Shown here: positions 1-8,471 of the stretch, one piece after another | Layout: each line of letters begins with the position of its first letter | Position numbering within the stretch: the stretch's first letter is position 1 | Assembly (NCBI GenBank): GCA_012959765.1 | Contig: DUCO01000015.1 | Location: 25,912 to 89,911 of the forward strand | Reading direction: 5' to 3' | DNA length: 64,000 nt | Origin: Dehalococcoidia bacterium | GTDB lineage: Bacteria; Chloroflexota; Dehalococcoidia; Lucifugimonadales; Lucifugimonadaceae | Notes under the pieces: model-generated | The model's database searches: none | The model's input: only the letters and a program-made list of their open reading frames with translations | What the model was told of the DNA's origin: nothing | Translations under genes and position numbers: made by a program

Positions 1-1086
1 CTTGATCGTCATCTGGTTAAGCAACCTACCCTCAGCCCTCATGATCCGATACCCGGTCGGACCCGAATCCGAAAGACCCGCCGGACGATCCTGGAACTCC
101 AGAATCGAAACATCAGCAAGCGCACCCGGCGTCAACGTCCCCAGCTCGGTGTGATTAATCCACTTTGCCGGCTCCCACGTCGACCGAGCAACAACCTCAG
201 CCATCGGCATGCCCATAGCTAAGAACTTGCTCATAACCTCAGTCATCTGCGCACGAGAAGTGTGCAAACTCGAACGGTGCATATCAGTTGAAATAGTGTC
301 AGGCGGGAACCCCTGATCTAACGCAGGCTTCGCCATCGAGAACGAAAAACTGTTGTTCCCATGACCAACATCAAACTTGATTCCCCGCTTGCGAGCATCA
401 ATGTAGTGCTGCTTCACCTTGCCATCATTGCCGATCATCGGCTTCCCGTAACCAAAGCAATGCGTCGTGCCATCACCCGGTCGTAACCGCTTCAGCATGT
501 CCTCAAAAGTACGAGTCGGCTTAGCGTTCTGATCTACAAGAGTGAACGTACCCGAAAGCCGAGCAGCCTCAACACCCCGGTCGATCGACTCCCAACCCTT
601 GCCCTGGAAATGAGCAACTTTTACACCAACAATAATGTCCGACCGCTGCATGATCTTCGCAGCCGTCAGCTCCGCATCCATATCCTCAATATCCTGCTCA
701 ACATCGCCATCCATACCCTTGCCAACGATATTCAACAACGCAAACACTCGGACAGCCGACTTCTTGATTATCTCGTCATTGAACTGGTCAAAAGTGCGCC
801 ATCCAGCACCACCACAATCGACCATCGTCGTCACACCGTAAGGAAAGCACATCTCCTCAGGAAACATCGCCCCCGAATAGACAGCCGTGTGAGCGTGAAT
901 ATCGATCAGCCCCGGCGTCACAAACATGCCCGAAGCATCGATCACACGCCGACCCTGCGACTCCGGAATGTCCTTTTCGACACCCGCCACAACCCGCCCG
1001 GCAATCCCAACGTCCATCACCTCGTCGATACCGTTTGCGGCATCAATAACATGACCGCCCTTAATCAGTAGATCGTAGCTAGGCAT
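1..1086 (-). CDS. Amidohydrolase, cog3964 type (3' end beyond window)
   Basis: Minus-strand gene starting at ATG 1086; about 362 codons are visible and the C-terminus lies beyond base 1. The protein begins MPSYDLLIKGGHVIDAANGI and carries the metal-binding HAH motif near residues 64-66, a lysine in GVKVAHF, a histidine in TTHCFG, a histidine in FDVGHG and an aspartate in STDMH. This is the ligand set of a binuclear amidohydrolase with a carboxylated lysine. It closely resembles the genes at 17798-18988 and 19456-20646. Known cog3964 members hydrolyse acyl esters or amides of 2-hydroxy acids and are often misannotated as dihydroorotases; the substrate here is unknown. It lies 79 bp downstream of a DppC-type permease and is probably in that operon, so it likely acts on the imported compound in the cytoplasm. 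Confidence 0.88.
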   Translation of the reverse strand, partial: MPSYDLLIKGGHVIDAANGIDEVMDVGIAGRVVAGVEKDIPESQGRRVIDASGMFVTPGLIDIHAHTAVYSGAMFPEEMCFPYGVTTMVDCGGAGWRTFDQFNDEIIKKSAVRVFALLNIVGKGMDGDVEQDIEDMDAELTAAKIMQRSDIIVGVKVAHFQGKGWESIDRGVEAARLSGTFTLVDQNAKPTRTFEDMLKRLRPGDGTTHCFGYGKPMIGNDGKVKQHYIDARKRGIKFDVGHGNNSFSFSMAKPALDQGFPPDTISTDMHRSSLHTSRAQMTEVMSKFLAMGMPMAEVVARSTWEPAKWINHTELGTLTPGALADVSILEFQDRPAGLSDSGPTGYRIMRAEGRLLNQMTIK

Positions 1087-1165
1087 CACAAGTAGTCCCT
1101 TCGAACTAAACAGAAGTTGAAAACGAAAAAGTTAACGAACCACGATCAAAAAGCAGCCTAGCTGC

Positions 1166-2113
1166 CTAGTCACGCAGCTGGCGCAATCTCGGATCAGTGC
1201 GATCACGAATCCAGTCGCCCAGGAAGTTCATCGACATCACAGTCAGGAAAATTCCGAGACCCGGGAAGAACGAAATCCACCACGCCTCATCCAAAGTGTC
1301 ACGACCATCGCTAATCATCGATCCCCAAGAAGGAATTCGAGAAGGAATCCCAATACCCAGGAAACTCAACGAAGCCTCCGTCAGAATCAAACCGCCAACC
1401 CGCAAGCTCGCAAGCACCAGCAGAAGGTTCGTCACACCAGGGAAAATGTGCTTGTACATCAAGCGCAAATCCGAAGCCCCCGCAACCCGCGAAGCATTCA
1501 CATAATCACGCGTTTTCAAACTTAAAACTTCCGCGCGAATGTTCCGAACGAAACCAACCCACGTCAGCATGATTAACAACACCATCATGATGATCACACC
1601 CTGACCGATCGTTATCGAAACCACAAGCGCGATTAACAGGAAAGGCAACGCGTTCCACACATCGACATACCTCGTCATTAACTCATCCAGCAACCCACCG
1701 TAGAACCCGGTCATAATCCCGGCCCACGCACCAAGAATTGTCCCGCTAATCATTGAAACGATCGCCACCATCAGCGACACTCTGGTGCCAAACACAACCC
1801 GGCTAAATACATCTCGGCCAAACTTGTCGGCTCCAAGAATGTGGCGCGGCTCAATCGAACTGCCAATACGGTCTGTTTCGTAGTACTCGTTGTACCAGAA
1901 CGGACGCGCAAGGTTGCTGCGAAGATCCTGATGGTTGGGATCTTCAGGAGCGATCAGTGGCGCAAATACGGCCAGAATCACAAGGAATATCAGTACCGCA
2001 ACCGGAATAACCGGCCATCTCCTCATGAAGTTCCAGAAAGCCGGCAAAATGCCAGAGAACGATTTTTCGGACTTCTTTTCGGATGTTTCAAGCGACCCAA
2101 TTCGTTCGGTCAT
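1166..2113 (-). CDS. Peptide/nickel-type ABC transporter permease, DppC-like
   Basis: Inner-membrane permease of 315 residues, the usual length for DppC/OppC. It has a cytoplasmic N-terminal tail, a first membrane helix around residues 35-55, a periplasmic loop containing the typical GADKFGRDVFSRV segment, and the BPD_transp_1 core with the EAA-type loop (EVLSLKTRDYVNASR, then HIFPGV). It ends with the family signature LGDWIRDRTDPRLR. The start overlaps the stop of the upstream dppB-like gene by 4 bp (ATGA), indicating translational coupling. It pairs with the DppB-like protein to form the channel. No DppD/DppF ATPase gene follows; an amidohydrolase does. Confidence 0.93.
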   Translation of the reverse strand: MTERIGSLETSEKKSEKSFSGILPAFWNFMRRWPVIPVAVLIFLVILAVFAPLIAPEDPNHQDLRSNLARPFWYNEYYETDRIGSSIEPRHILGADKFGRDVFSRVVFGTRVSLMVAIVSMISGTILGAWAGIMTGFYGGLLDELMTRYVDVWNALPFLLIALVVSITIGQGVIIMMVLLIMLTWVGFVRNIRAEVLSLKTRDYVNASRVAGASDLRLMYKHIFPGVTNLLLVLASLRVGGLILTEASLSFLGIGIPSRIPSWGSMISDGRDTLDEAWWISFFPGLGIFLTVMSMNFLGDWIRDRTDPRLRQLRD

Positions 2114-3054
2114 GAGTATCGAATCCTCGGGTCAACAACCGTATACAACAGGTCGGCTACAAGACTCATAAACAGGAACAGGAAAGTGAAAATAAACACT
2201 GTCCCCGTAATCAACATAAAGTCGTTCTGGTTCACCGCCTCAACCGCAACCCGACCCACGCCCGGCCACGCAAAAATCACCTCAACCAGAACCGCGCCGT
2301 CCAAGAAGCCCGCCAGCAAAAGTGTGGCGATCGTCAACGGCTGAATAAGTGCGTTTCGCAGTGCGTGCTTCCAAACAACAACCGTTGTCGTAACACCCTT
2401 GGCACGTGCCAGCACAATATATTCAGAATCAAGCACCTCTAACATCGCCGAACGCGTGATCCTCATATAGCCCGCCATCGGACCCCAACCAAGCACCAGA
2501 ACCGGAAGCACGTAGTAACTCGCCTGCTCCCAGAACGGCAGCCCAGCCCCGCTTCCAAACACAGGTAGCCATCCTAAATAGACCGCGAATATCCAGATCC
2601 CCACCAAACCGACCCAAAACGCGGGAAGCGATTGGCCAAATAGCGCGAATCCACGAACAAAGTAATCCGTGGGAGAACCGCGCTTCAGCGCGGAAATAAT
2701 CCCTAACGGAACACCCATAACAGTCCCAAAAATCCACGCGACTATTGCCAGCTTAAACGTCGCGCCCCACTTTTCGCCGATGATCCGTGTAACCGGTCGG
2801 CTCTGCATCACGCTGTCTCCGAGATCGCCCCGAACCATGTTTCCAGCCCATGTCAGGTACTGAAGCACAATCGGCTTGTCGAGACCCCACTTTGCCTTCA
2901 GGGCACCAAGCGTCTCTGGAGAAATGAAATAACCCGGCTGAATAAATAAATTGATCGGGTCTTCCTTGGCGTGTGCCAACCCAAACACAGCCATTGAGGC
3001 TACCAACAATGACAGTACGGAAAATATCAGACGACGTGCCAGGAAATTTTTCAT
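2110..3054 (-). CDS. Peptide/nickel-type ABC transporter permease, DppB-like
   Basis: 314-residue inner-membrane permease. It opens with a DppB-type helix (MKNFLARRLIFSVLSLLVAS), followed by the periplasmic segment LGLDKP-type motif (KWGLDKPIVLQYLTW), the conserved GDLGDS, six predicted helices, the EAA loop (EVLDSEYIVLARAKGV then KHALRNALI), and the terminal DPRIRYS. It forms a heterodimer with the DppC-like protein, whose start it overlaps. A strong terminator hairpin lies between the upstream solute-binding protein and this gene, so permeases would be made at lower level than the binding protein, as is usual in oligopeptide transport operons. Confidence 0.93.
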   Translation of the reverse strand: MKNFLARRLIFSVLSLLVASMAVFGLAHAKEDPINLFIQPGYFISPETLGALKAKWGLDKPIVLQYLTWAGNMVRGDLGDSVMQSRPVTRIIGEKWGATFKLAIVAWIFGTVMGVPLGIISALKRGSPTDYFVRGFALFGQSLPAFWVGLVGIWIFAVYLGWLPVFGSGAGLPFWEQASYYVLPVLVLGWGPMAGYMRITRSAMLEVLDSEYIVLARAKGVTTTVVVWKHALRNALIQPLTIATLLLAGFLDGAVLVEVIFAWPGVGRVAVEAVNQNDFMLITGTVFIFTFLFLFMSLVADLLYTVVDPRIRYS

Positions 3055-3107
3055 AGATCGAGTATCAGAAACCTGAGGGCATACCGCCCTCTAGAACAAA
3101 ACTAGAG

Positions 3108-3153
3108 CAAAAAAAACGGAGTGCCGGGCCGCCAGAAGCAGCCCGACACTCCG
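3108..3153 (-). terminator. Intrinsic terminator after SBP gene
   Basis: On the minus strand, CGGAGTGTCGGGC pairs with GCCCGGCACTCCG around an 11-nt loop (arms 3141-3153 and 3117-3129), followed by eight T. It sits 15 bp after the SBP stop and before the permease genes, so partial read-through would set the ratio of binding protein to permease. Confidence 0.85.
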
Positions 3154-3167
3154 CCATCATTTCGAAC

Positions 3168-5132
3168 TTACTTTACGAGCTTAATGAACTCGGGGTGGTG
3201 GTATGCAGCTTCACGAATGTTAAGCGGCATGTCCCATGACAGCAGCTTGTTCGGGTTTGCAAGCGCTACGTTAGGTCGAGCAACTGTACCGATAACCGGC
3301 ATCCAGTGTGCAAGGAACTCAACGTTGGCGTTTCGCAATTCGTTTCGCTTGGCAATGTCACCTTCAGCGCTCATTTCGACGTAGAAGTCACAGAGCTCTT
3401 TGATTTCAATACCAATGTTGAAACCACCTCGACCACGGGAACATTCAGAGTTACCCATAACCGGCCAGTCCCAGGGAGCCTGTGGGCTCTCAGCACCAGC
3501 GGAGTGGATCCAAGGAGCTACAGCGGTTCGACCTACAAGATTCGGCCTGTACGTCTGGTACTGAGCCTTCCATTCCTGCATGTCGACACCGAGTTCTCGC
3601 CACATGCCGACAACGGCTGTACCGATTTCCTCGTCACCTCGACCAATTCGGATGAAGAACGGCATTTCGAATCGAATGCCATTTGAGTCCTTCGGGTATC
3701 CAGCCTGGTCAAGCATCTCACCAGCAAGTGTCGTGTCGTATGGAGTCGCCCACTTTTCCTGCCAGTTCGGGTTGTTGATGTCCGCACCGTATACGTAGTT
3801 AGGCCACGCAGCGCCGGCGAACAGTACTTCCGAAATCAAGTCACGGTCGATAGCAAGTGACAGAGCCGTTCGAACTAGTCGAGCGTTCTCCATCTCTTCT
3901 TCATGCTCGCCGTCATTTCGGCCCATCCACGGAGAATCCTTGAACGTTCCGTTACCGAAACTGTTATTCAGCGGTGTCTTGTCGATGTAGTGCTCGCTCT
4001 CCCAGTAGTTACCTGAGAAAGAAATCGAGTGGAAGCTACCTGCTCCAGCACTGACAGTAACGAATCCAGCTTTCTGCATCGCAGTCATATTGCGAAGCGG
4101 AACCTGTGAAATGTCAACAGCACCAGTCTGCAAAGCAGCTTCTGCTACAGCTTCGTCAGGAATGGACCGCGCGATGTATATCTTCGCATCCGGTGTGATC
4201 CTGTAGTGACCTTCAACCGCTGCAAGCTCCATAACGTCATCACGTTGGTAATTCGTTACAGAGTAAGGCCCGGTTCCGATCAAGTTCTCTCGCGCCCAGT
4301 CTTCACCCTTCTCATCGAACGCTGCCTTCGAGTGAACACCCAGAGCTAGCCCTGACTGACCAAGAAGCAGTGTCTGCCATCGTGGGTCAAACGTTGCGAT
4401 CGTGAATTTCACAGTCTTCGAGTCAACTGCAGTAACCAAATTGTCGCCAAGGAAGGAGATCCAGTTGGCCCCACCATCAGTTGCCGATTCCGGGTTAGTT
4501 CCCGGGTTACCTCGGTTGTATGACCAGACCACGTCATCCGCAGTCATCTCGCCAAATCCACCGTGGAACTCAACACCCTCTTTAAGGGTAATCGTTACCG
4601 AAGAAAGGTCCGTAGCAAGTTCCCATGAGTCTGCAAGCAGATTCACAGCGTTACCACCGGAGTCGGTCGTAAACATCTTCTCGGTAATACTGCTGCCCAA
4701 ACCACCACCCTCTTCCGGCAAACCGGATAAGCGGAGTTCAAGTCCAGCACGGAGTTCAATAGTGCCCGACGCTGACTTAGGTGCAGGTGCAGTACCTACA
4801 TCGTCAGGAACCACCGGAAGTGGTAGACCGTAGAAAGTCTCTTCTGCAGGAACAGCCGTGGCATTTACCACAACCGTTTGGACAACCTTGTCACCCTTTT
4901 CAGTCACGATGACGGTCTCTACAACCGTGTCACCCTTGACCTCTTGAACGATGGTGTCACCCTTTTCGGTCACAATCACGGTCTCTACAACCGTGTCACC
5001 CTTGACTGATTTTTCGACGACAACCGTTTGGATTATCACCTCTGAGTCAGAGCTACAAGCCGCAATCATCGCTGCCGCGATGGCCGAAACCATCAGCAGA
5101 CCCATGATGCGGGTCAATTTCATATGCTTCAT
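3168..5132 (-). CDS. Extracellular solute-binding lipoprotein, family 5
   Basis: 654-residue SBP_bac_5 protein of the peptide/nickel class. The signal peptide ends in lipobox IAAC (about residue 26), so the protein is lipid-anchored outside the membrane. Residues 33-90 form a stalk of imperfect repeats (VKGDTVVETVIVTEKGD, occurring twice) that alternates hydrophobic and charged residues. The ligand-binding body follows, with typical segments such as DDVVWSYNR, GTGPYSVTNY and RTALSLAIDRDLI. The ATG at 5132 has GAGG five bases upstream. It is the first gene of SBP-dppB-dppC-amidohydrolase. At 650 residues it is longer than classic DppA because of the stalk and an insert before the binding core. 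The ligand is not predictable. Confidence 0.93.
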   Translation of the reverse strand: MKHMKLTRIMGLLMVSAIAAAMIAACSSDSEVIIQTVVVEKSVKGDTVVETVIVTEKGDTIVQEVKGDTVVETVIVTEKGDKVVQTVVVNATAVPAEETFYGLPLPVVPDDVGTAPAPKSASGTIELRAGLELRLSGLPEEGGGLGSSITEKMFTTDSGGNAVNLLADSWELATDLSSVTITLKEGVEFHGGFGEMTADDVVWSYNRGNPGTNPESATDGGANWISFLGDNLVTAVDSKTVKFTIATFDPRWQTLLLGQSGLALGVHSKAAFDEKGEDWARENLIGTGPYSVTNYQRDDVMELAAVEGHYRITPDAKIYIARSIPDEAVAEAALQTGAVDISQVPLRNMTAMQKAGFVTVSAGAGSFHSISFSGNYWESEHYIDKTPLNNSFGNGTFKDSPWMGRNDGEHEEEMENARLVRTALSLAIDRDLISEVLFAGAAWPNYVYGADINNPNWQEKWATPYDTTLAGEMLDQAGYPKDSNGIRFEMPFFIRIGRGDEEIGTAVVGMWRELGVDMQEWKAQYQTYRPNLVGRTAVAPWIHSAGAESPQAPWDWPVMGNSECSRGRGGFNIGIEIKELCDFYVEMSAEGDIAKRNELRNANVEFLAHWMPVIGTVARPNVALANPNKLLSWDMPLNIREAAYHHPEFIKLVK

Positions 5133-5387
5133 GTTCGCCTCTTTGAATAAACGTAATCAAGCTTTCTGAAAGCAAGCAGAATGCCCAGCTCGATAGATAA
5201 CGCACTTCACGCAAAACCCTCAGATTGGCACAAGGTATGTAAAAGCTGTTCAAGTGTCAATTCAAAATCGCCTGTTTCTAAGGCTCCATCGTTTGAATTA
5301 ACACCGGACAGATTTCGGCTGCATCGTCACGCAAGGCGCGCAAAACCGGCAGGTACACCGTGAGATCGGCGACACAGACCATGCCAG

Positions 5388-5855
5388 TTACTTGCCAGAA
5401 CGACCGTAAATAACCGACAAAACAACCGCGAACACGCTCGCCCCAATCGCCGCACCCATGATCACCACCTGCGTCAACTGCTGGTTCAATATGTACACAT
5501 CGTGGTTCTTGATAAACGCGTCACCAACGTAATAACCCACCACCGCACCAAGTAAGCCGCCAATTCCACCCACCACCCAAATCAGGGAAGCGCCAGACTT
5601 CGACCCAAACACGTTGAACCACGCAATCATCCCGCCAGCTGAAGAAGCGAATCCAATAACCAGCACTCGAACGAAAAATGCAAGATCATCACCGGCAGCA
5701 GGAGAAGGAATAATAATGCCGTTGAACATGTTGCCGACAAACCCGGCCACCAATGCAATAGGCACCCCAACCATTAGCCGTATTACAAGTACACCAACCG
5801 AGGCGTTCACGTTATCCGACTTGTATTTGTAATCCATTTGTTCTGATCGAGTCAT
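5388..5855 (-). CDS. Hypothetical small membrane protein
   Basis: 155 residues with four hydrophobic segments at roughly residues 20-45, 62-85, 88-112 and 128-150, rich in glycine and alanine (for example GGIGGLLGAVVGYYVGD). I recognise no family. Its ATG overlaps the stop of the UxuA-like gene (ATGA), so it is translationally coupled to that gene and may be a membrane partner or minor transporter component. An alternative start is Met7 (MDYKYKSD). Function unknown. Confidence 0.72.
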   Translation of the reverse strand: MTRSEQMDYKYKSDNVNASVGVLVIRLMVGVPIALVAGFVGNMFNGIIIPSPAAGDDLAFFVRVLVIGFASSAGGMIAWFNVFGSKSGASLIWVVGGIGGLLGAVVGYYVGDAFIKNHDVYILNQQLTQVVIMGAAIGASVFAVVLSVIYGRSGK

Positions 5856-6829
5856 TGAAAAACTGTCTGCAAAGCGGCGTTGATATAGCCGTAGCAGTAC
5901 GCGAACCCAACTCTGCGAGCGTTGTCCCCTGCCAAACCAGGAACATGGTCTGGCATCAACATGTATTCGTAACCGACATCTCTGTATACCTTAATCGCCT
6001 TCAGCATGTCGATATCACCTTCGTCGGGAAAAACCTCAACGAAATCCAGAAATCCACCCTTAATATTTCGGAAATGAACGTTAAAAATCTTCTTACGCTC
6101 CCCAAAATATCGAATTACATCGAAAATTTCTTCTCCAGGATTCTCAAGCATCTCCGAAACAGTCCCCTGACAGAAGTTCAATCCGTGATACGCACTCTCG
6201 TGCATCGAAATAAACTTCTTCAAGCCATCAACCGTACCCATCACCCGCGCAACACCCCGATACTCACGATTCCCAATCCCCGGATCCATCGGATGACACG
6301 CAATCTGCACCTTGTTCGACTCGGCAACCGGAACAACCCTGCTTAAAAAGTAGTCAATCCGCTCCCACATCTCGTCTGCATCCGCTGCCCCGCCCTCAAA
6401 CTCGCCCAGAGTCTGATCCAACTTCGAATAATCGAACGAAGACAACTGCGCACCACCACGCCCATACGTCGGCTCGGTTCGCATATGACCCAGAATCGTA
6501 ATGTTGTACCGCAGCGCTCTCACCCCAGCAGCACCAGCCTCCTCTATAAGGTGGCAAAGCAGGTCGATCTCCTCGTCGCGCTCCTTGCTCGGGCCAAGAA
6601 ACACATTCCCGGAATCGTTCTCGAACGCAGAACGCGAACCCAAAGGCATCAACGACATGTCGAGCGTAATTCCGTACTTCGCCAGCCGCTCCTGATGAGC
6701 AGCAAACGCATGCCGATCCCATCCCGTCCACGGACCCTCAGGATCCGACGAAATGTGATTCACCCCGAGCTGACTCAAAACGCCCAACTCATCATCAGTA
6801 ACCGGCTGCCCCTGTGTACCCAAATACAT
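5852..6829 (-). CDS. UxuA-like (mannonate dehydratase family) TIM-barrel enzyme
   Basis: 325 residues, somewhat shorter than E. coli UxuA (394). Family hallmarks are visible: a CHPMDPG segment near residue 178, NFCQGTVSEM near 220, HFRNIKG near 250 and the DEGDIDM metal/substrate loop near 270. UxuA converts D-mannonate to 2-keto-3-deoxygluconate using Mn or Fe. Divergent members like this one are frequent in environmental Chloroflexota and the true sugar acid is uncertain. It lies downstream of two enolase-superfamily genes on the same strand, which supports an acid-sugar catabolic cluster, but a repeat unit at 6889-6983 separates them. Confidence 0.8.
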   Translation of the reverse strand: MYLGTQGQPVTDDELGVLSQLGVNHISSDPEGPWTGWDRHAFAAHQERLAKYGITLDMSLMPLGSRSAFENDSGNVFLGPSKERDEEIDLLCHLIEEAGAAGVRALRYNITILGHMRTEPTYGRGGAQLSSFDYSKLDQTLGEFEGGAADADEMWERIDYFLSRVVPVAESNKVQIACHPMDPGIGNREYRGVARVMGTVDGLKKFISMHESAYHGLNFCQGTVSEMLENPGEEIFDVIRYFGERKKIFNVHFRNIKGGFLDFVEVFPDEGDIDMLKAIKVYRDVGYEYMLMPDHVPGLAGDNARRVGFAYCYGYINAALQTVFQ

Positions 6830-6888
6830 GGAACTCGTTCCTTTTCATCCAATTGCCGATCTAATCTAATCGTTAGACAGCAAAAAAT

Positions 6889-6983
6889 TGTCATCCTGAA
6901 CTTGATTCAGGATCCGTGCCAACCCATCACCAATCTAACACCCCAGCCAACACTCCAAAGGCAAGAAAAAGTGGCATCGCCAC
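6889..6983. repeat. A-B composite repeat, copy 1
   Basis: 95 bp: hairpin A (CCTGAA-CTTGA-TTCAGG), CA-rich spacer, then AGGCAAGAAAAA and hairpin B (GTGGC-ATC-GCCAC). Read on the minus strand, hairpin B plus TTTTTC follows the enolase stop at 6985 within 2 bp and resembles an intrinsic terminator. Confidence 0.9.
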
Positions 6984-6984
6984 C

Positions 6985-8172
6985 CTAGCCACCACCTCGC
7001 AAGTTCGCCTGCCTGCTGTACCTCGTCTGAACATAAACATGCTCGTTCCACGTACCCGGCTCGTAATTACCATCGCCCTCTTCACCCGGAGTTGAAGTAT
7101 TCCCCTCCGAAGGATTCGCAGCCACAACATCCTCGTCAATATCAACACCAAGACCCGGCGCGTCCGGCACCTCAATAAACCCGTCCACAGTCGGAATCTC
7201 AGGCACCACATCGTAGCGAGCCGGAACATCGTCATGCAATCGCTCAAGAATCAACGCATTCGGAATCGCCGCCAAAATGTGAATCGCCGCATACTCAGCA
7301 ATCGGACCCAACGAACCCGAATGAGGAGCAACCGAAATGAAATGCGCCTCTGCCATCGCCGAAAGCTTCATCATCTGACTAATACCGCCAATCCGACCCG
7401 TATCGGGCTGAATCACATCGACAATCTCTTCCTCGATCAGCCGACGCACACCCCATATGTGCGAGTGCCGTTCACCCGCAGCAATCGGAATATCCACGTT
7501 GTCCTGAACCCGCCGCAACGCCTCAACATTGTCGGGCGGCACAGGATCTTCATAGAAAAGTAAATTGAACTGCTCAAGCGACTTACCAACGATGATGGCG
7601 TCCTTGGTGCTGTGCCACGGCGGACCGTGCGCATCCACCATGAGGTCCACATCGTCACCAACAGCCTTGCGAAGCGCCTCAACATTGTCGGCTGTGCGGT
7701 GAACACCACCGGTCTTCAATGCCTTCAATCCGTATTTATCTACCAGATGAAGCGCCTTCTCCGGCGTACCAGCGTGACCATAAGCCCGAATCCTGTCCCT
7801 CATCTTGCCGCCGAGCAGATTCCAAACCGGGGTGTTTAGCGCTTTTCCTTTAATGTCCCAGAGCGCCATATCGATAGCGTTCATCGCACCAGAACCCGGC
7901 GTACCCGTCATGCCGTTACCCATCGTAGTAACAAGCATCTTCTGCCAGATTCGCTCGATATTCATCGGGTCTTCACCCACAACAATCGTTCGCAAATCCT
8001 CAAGCGCCGTCTGAACAACGCGAGGCCAACCCGAACCCTCACCAATACCCACAATGCCCTCGTCGGTATACACCTTCACGAAGCACCAGTTGCGTCTACT
8101 CCAGCTCGACGAACCCTGCTCCTGCGAGACCCCAGCCGCCATCAAAAACGTCTTAATATCAGTAATTTTCAA
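6985..8172 (-). CDS. Enolase-superfamily enzyme, mandelate racemase/galactonate dehydratase-like
   Basis: 395 residues from a TTG start at 8172. I chose this start because GGAG lies 10 bases upstream and KITDIKTF is where the family normally begins; the in-frame extension to 8241 has no homology-like features. MR-subgroup residues are visible: metal ligands D180, E208 and E234, and the D257-H284 catalytic dyad (QPDTGR and VAPHSG). The DAHG motif at 180-183 resembles galactonate/gluconate dehydratases. The second-strand lysine is present (K153) but the usual KxK partner is replaced (KTG). It probably dehydrates or epimerises an acid sugar. The C-terminal tail after residue 365 is unusually acidic and glycine-rich. 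Confidence 0.87.
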   Translation of the reverse strand: MKITDIKTFLMAAGVSQEQGSSSWSRRNWCFVKVYTDEGIVGIGEGSGWPRVVQTALEDLRTIVVGEDPMNIERIWQKMLVTTMGNGMTGTPGSGAMNAIDMALWDIKGKALNTPVWNLLGGKMRDRIRAYGHAGTPEKALHLVDKYGLKALKTGGVHRTADNVEALRKAVGDDVDLMVDAHGPPWHSTKDAIIVGKSLEQFNLLFYEDPVPPDNVEALRRVQDNVDIPIAAGERHSHIWGVRRLIEEEIVDVIQPDTGRIGGISQMMKLSAMAEAHFISVAPHSGSLGPIAEYAAIHILAAIPNALILERLHDDVPARYDVVPEIPTVDGFIEVPDAPGLGVDIDEDVVAANPSEGNTSTPGEEGDGNYEPGTWNEHVYVQTRYSRQANLRGGG

Positions 8173-8284
8173 AGAACCAAAACTCCATATCAGCCCGCAA
8201 AAACCAACGCCAAGAAACAGCCACCCCCGCCACCGAAACACAACCTACCACGCCCCAAGCCCATATTGGCGCAGAGCGCTCTTT

Positions 8285-8324
8285 GTCATTGCGACGAGTG
8301 AGGCACGAACGACGTGGCAATCAC
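8285..8324. repeat. GTCATTGCGA-type repeat (family D), copy 1
   Basis: Begins GTCATTGCGACGAG and ends GACGTGGCAATCAC. The ends are complementary (ATTGC with GCAAT), so it can fold into an imperfect hairpin. This type of repeat is widespread in bacterial genomes. Other copies are at 35367, 35897 and 39218. Confidence 0.75.
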
Positions 8325-8376
8325 CCACAGCTGAAATCACCAACCAATTCAACAAACAGCTAACCAACCACCCACC

Positions 8377-8471
8377 TGTCATCCTGAACTTGATTCAGGA
8401 TCTGTGCCGATCCATCACCAACCCAACGCCTTAGCTAACACCGCAAAGGCAAGAAAAAGTGGCCTAGCCAC
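8377..8471. repeat. A-B composite repeat, copy 2 (stop codon in hairpin loop)
   Basis: 95 bp unit with hairpin A CCTGAA/TTCAGG and hairpin B AGTGGC-CTA-GCCACT. On the minus strand the three-base loop of B is TAG, the stop codon of the enolase gene 8464-9633, followed directly by GCCACTTTTTC. Confidence 0.9.

Noticed and set aside
1..1086. Calling the cog3964-type proteins dihydroorotases
   Set aside because: No pyrimidine genes are nearby and this group is known to be commonly misannotated as dihydroorotase; only the superfamily and metal site can be supported.
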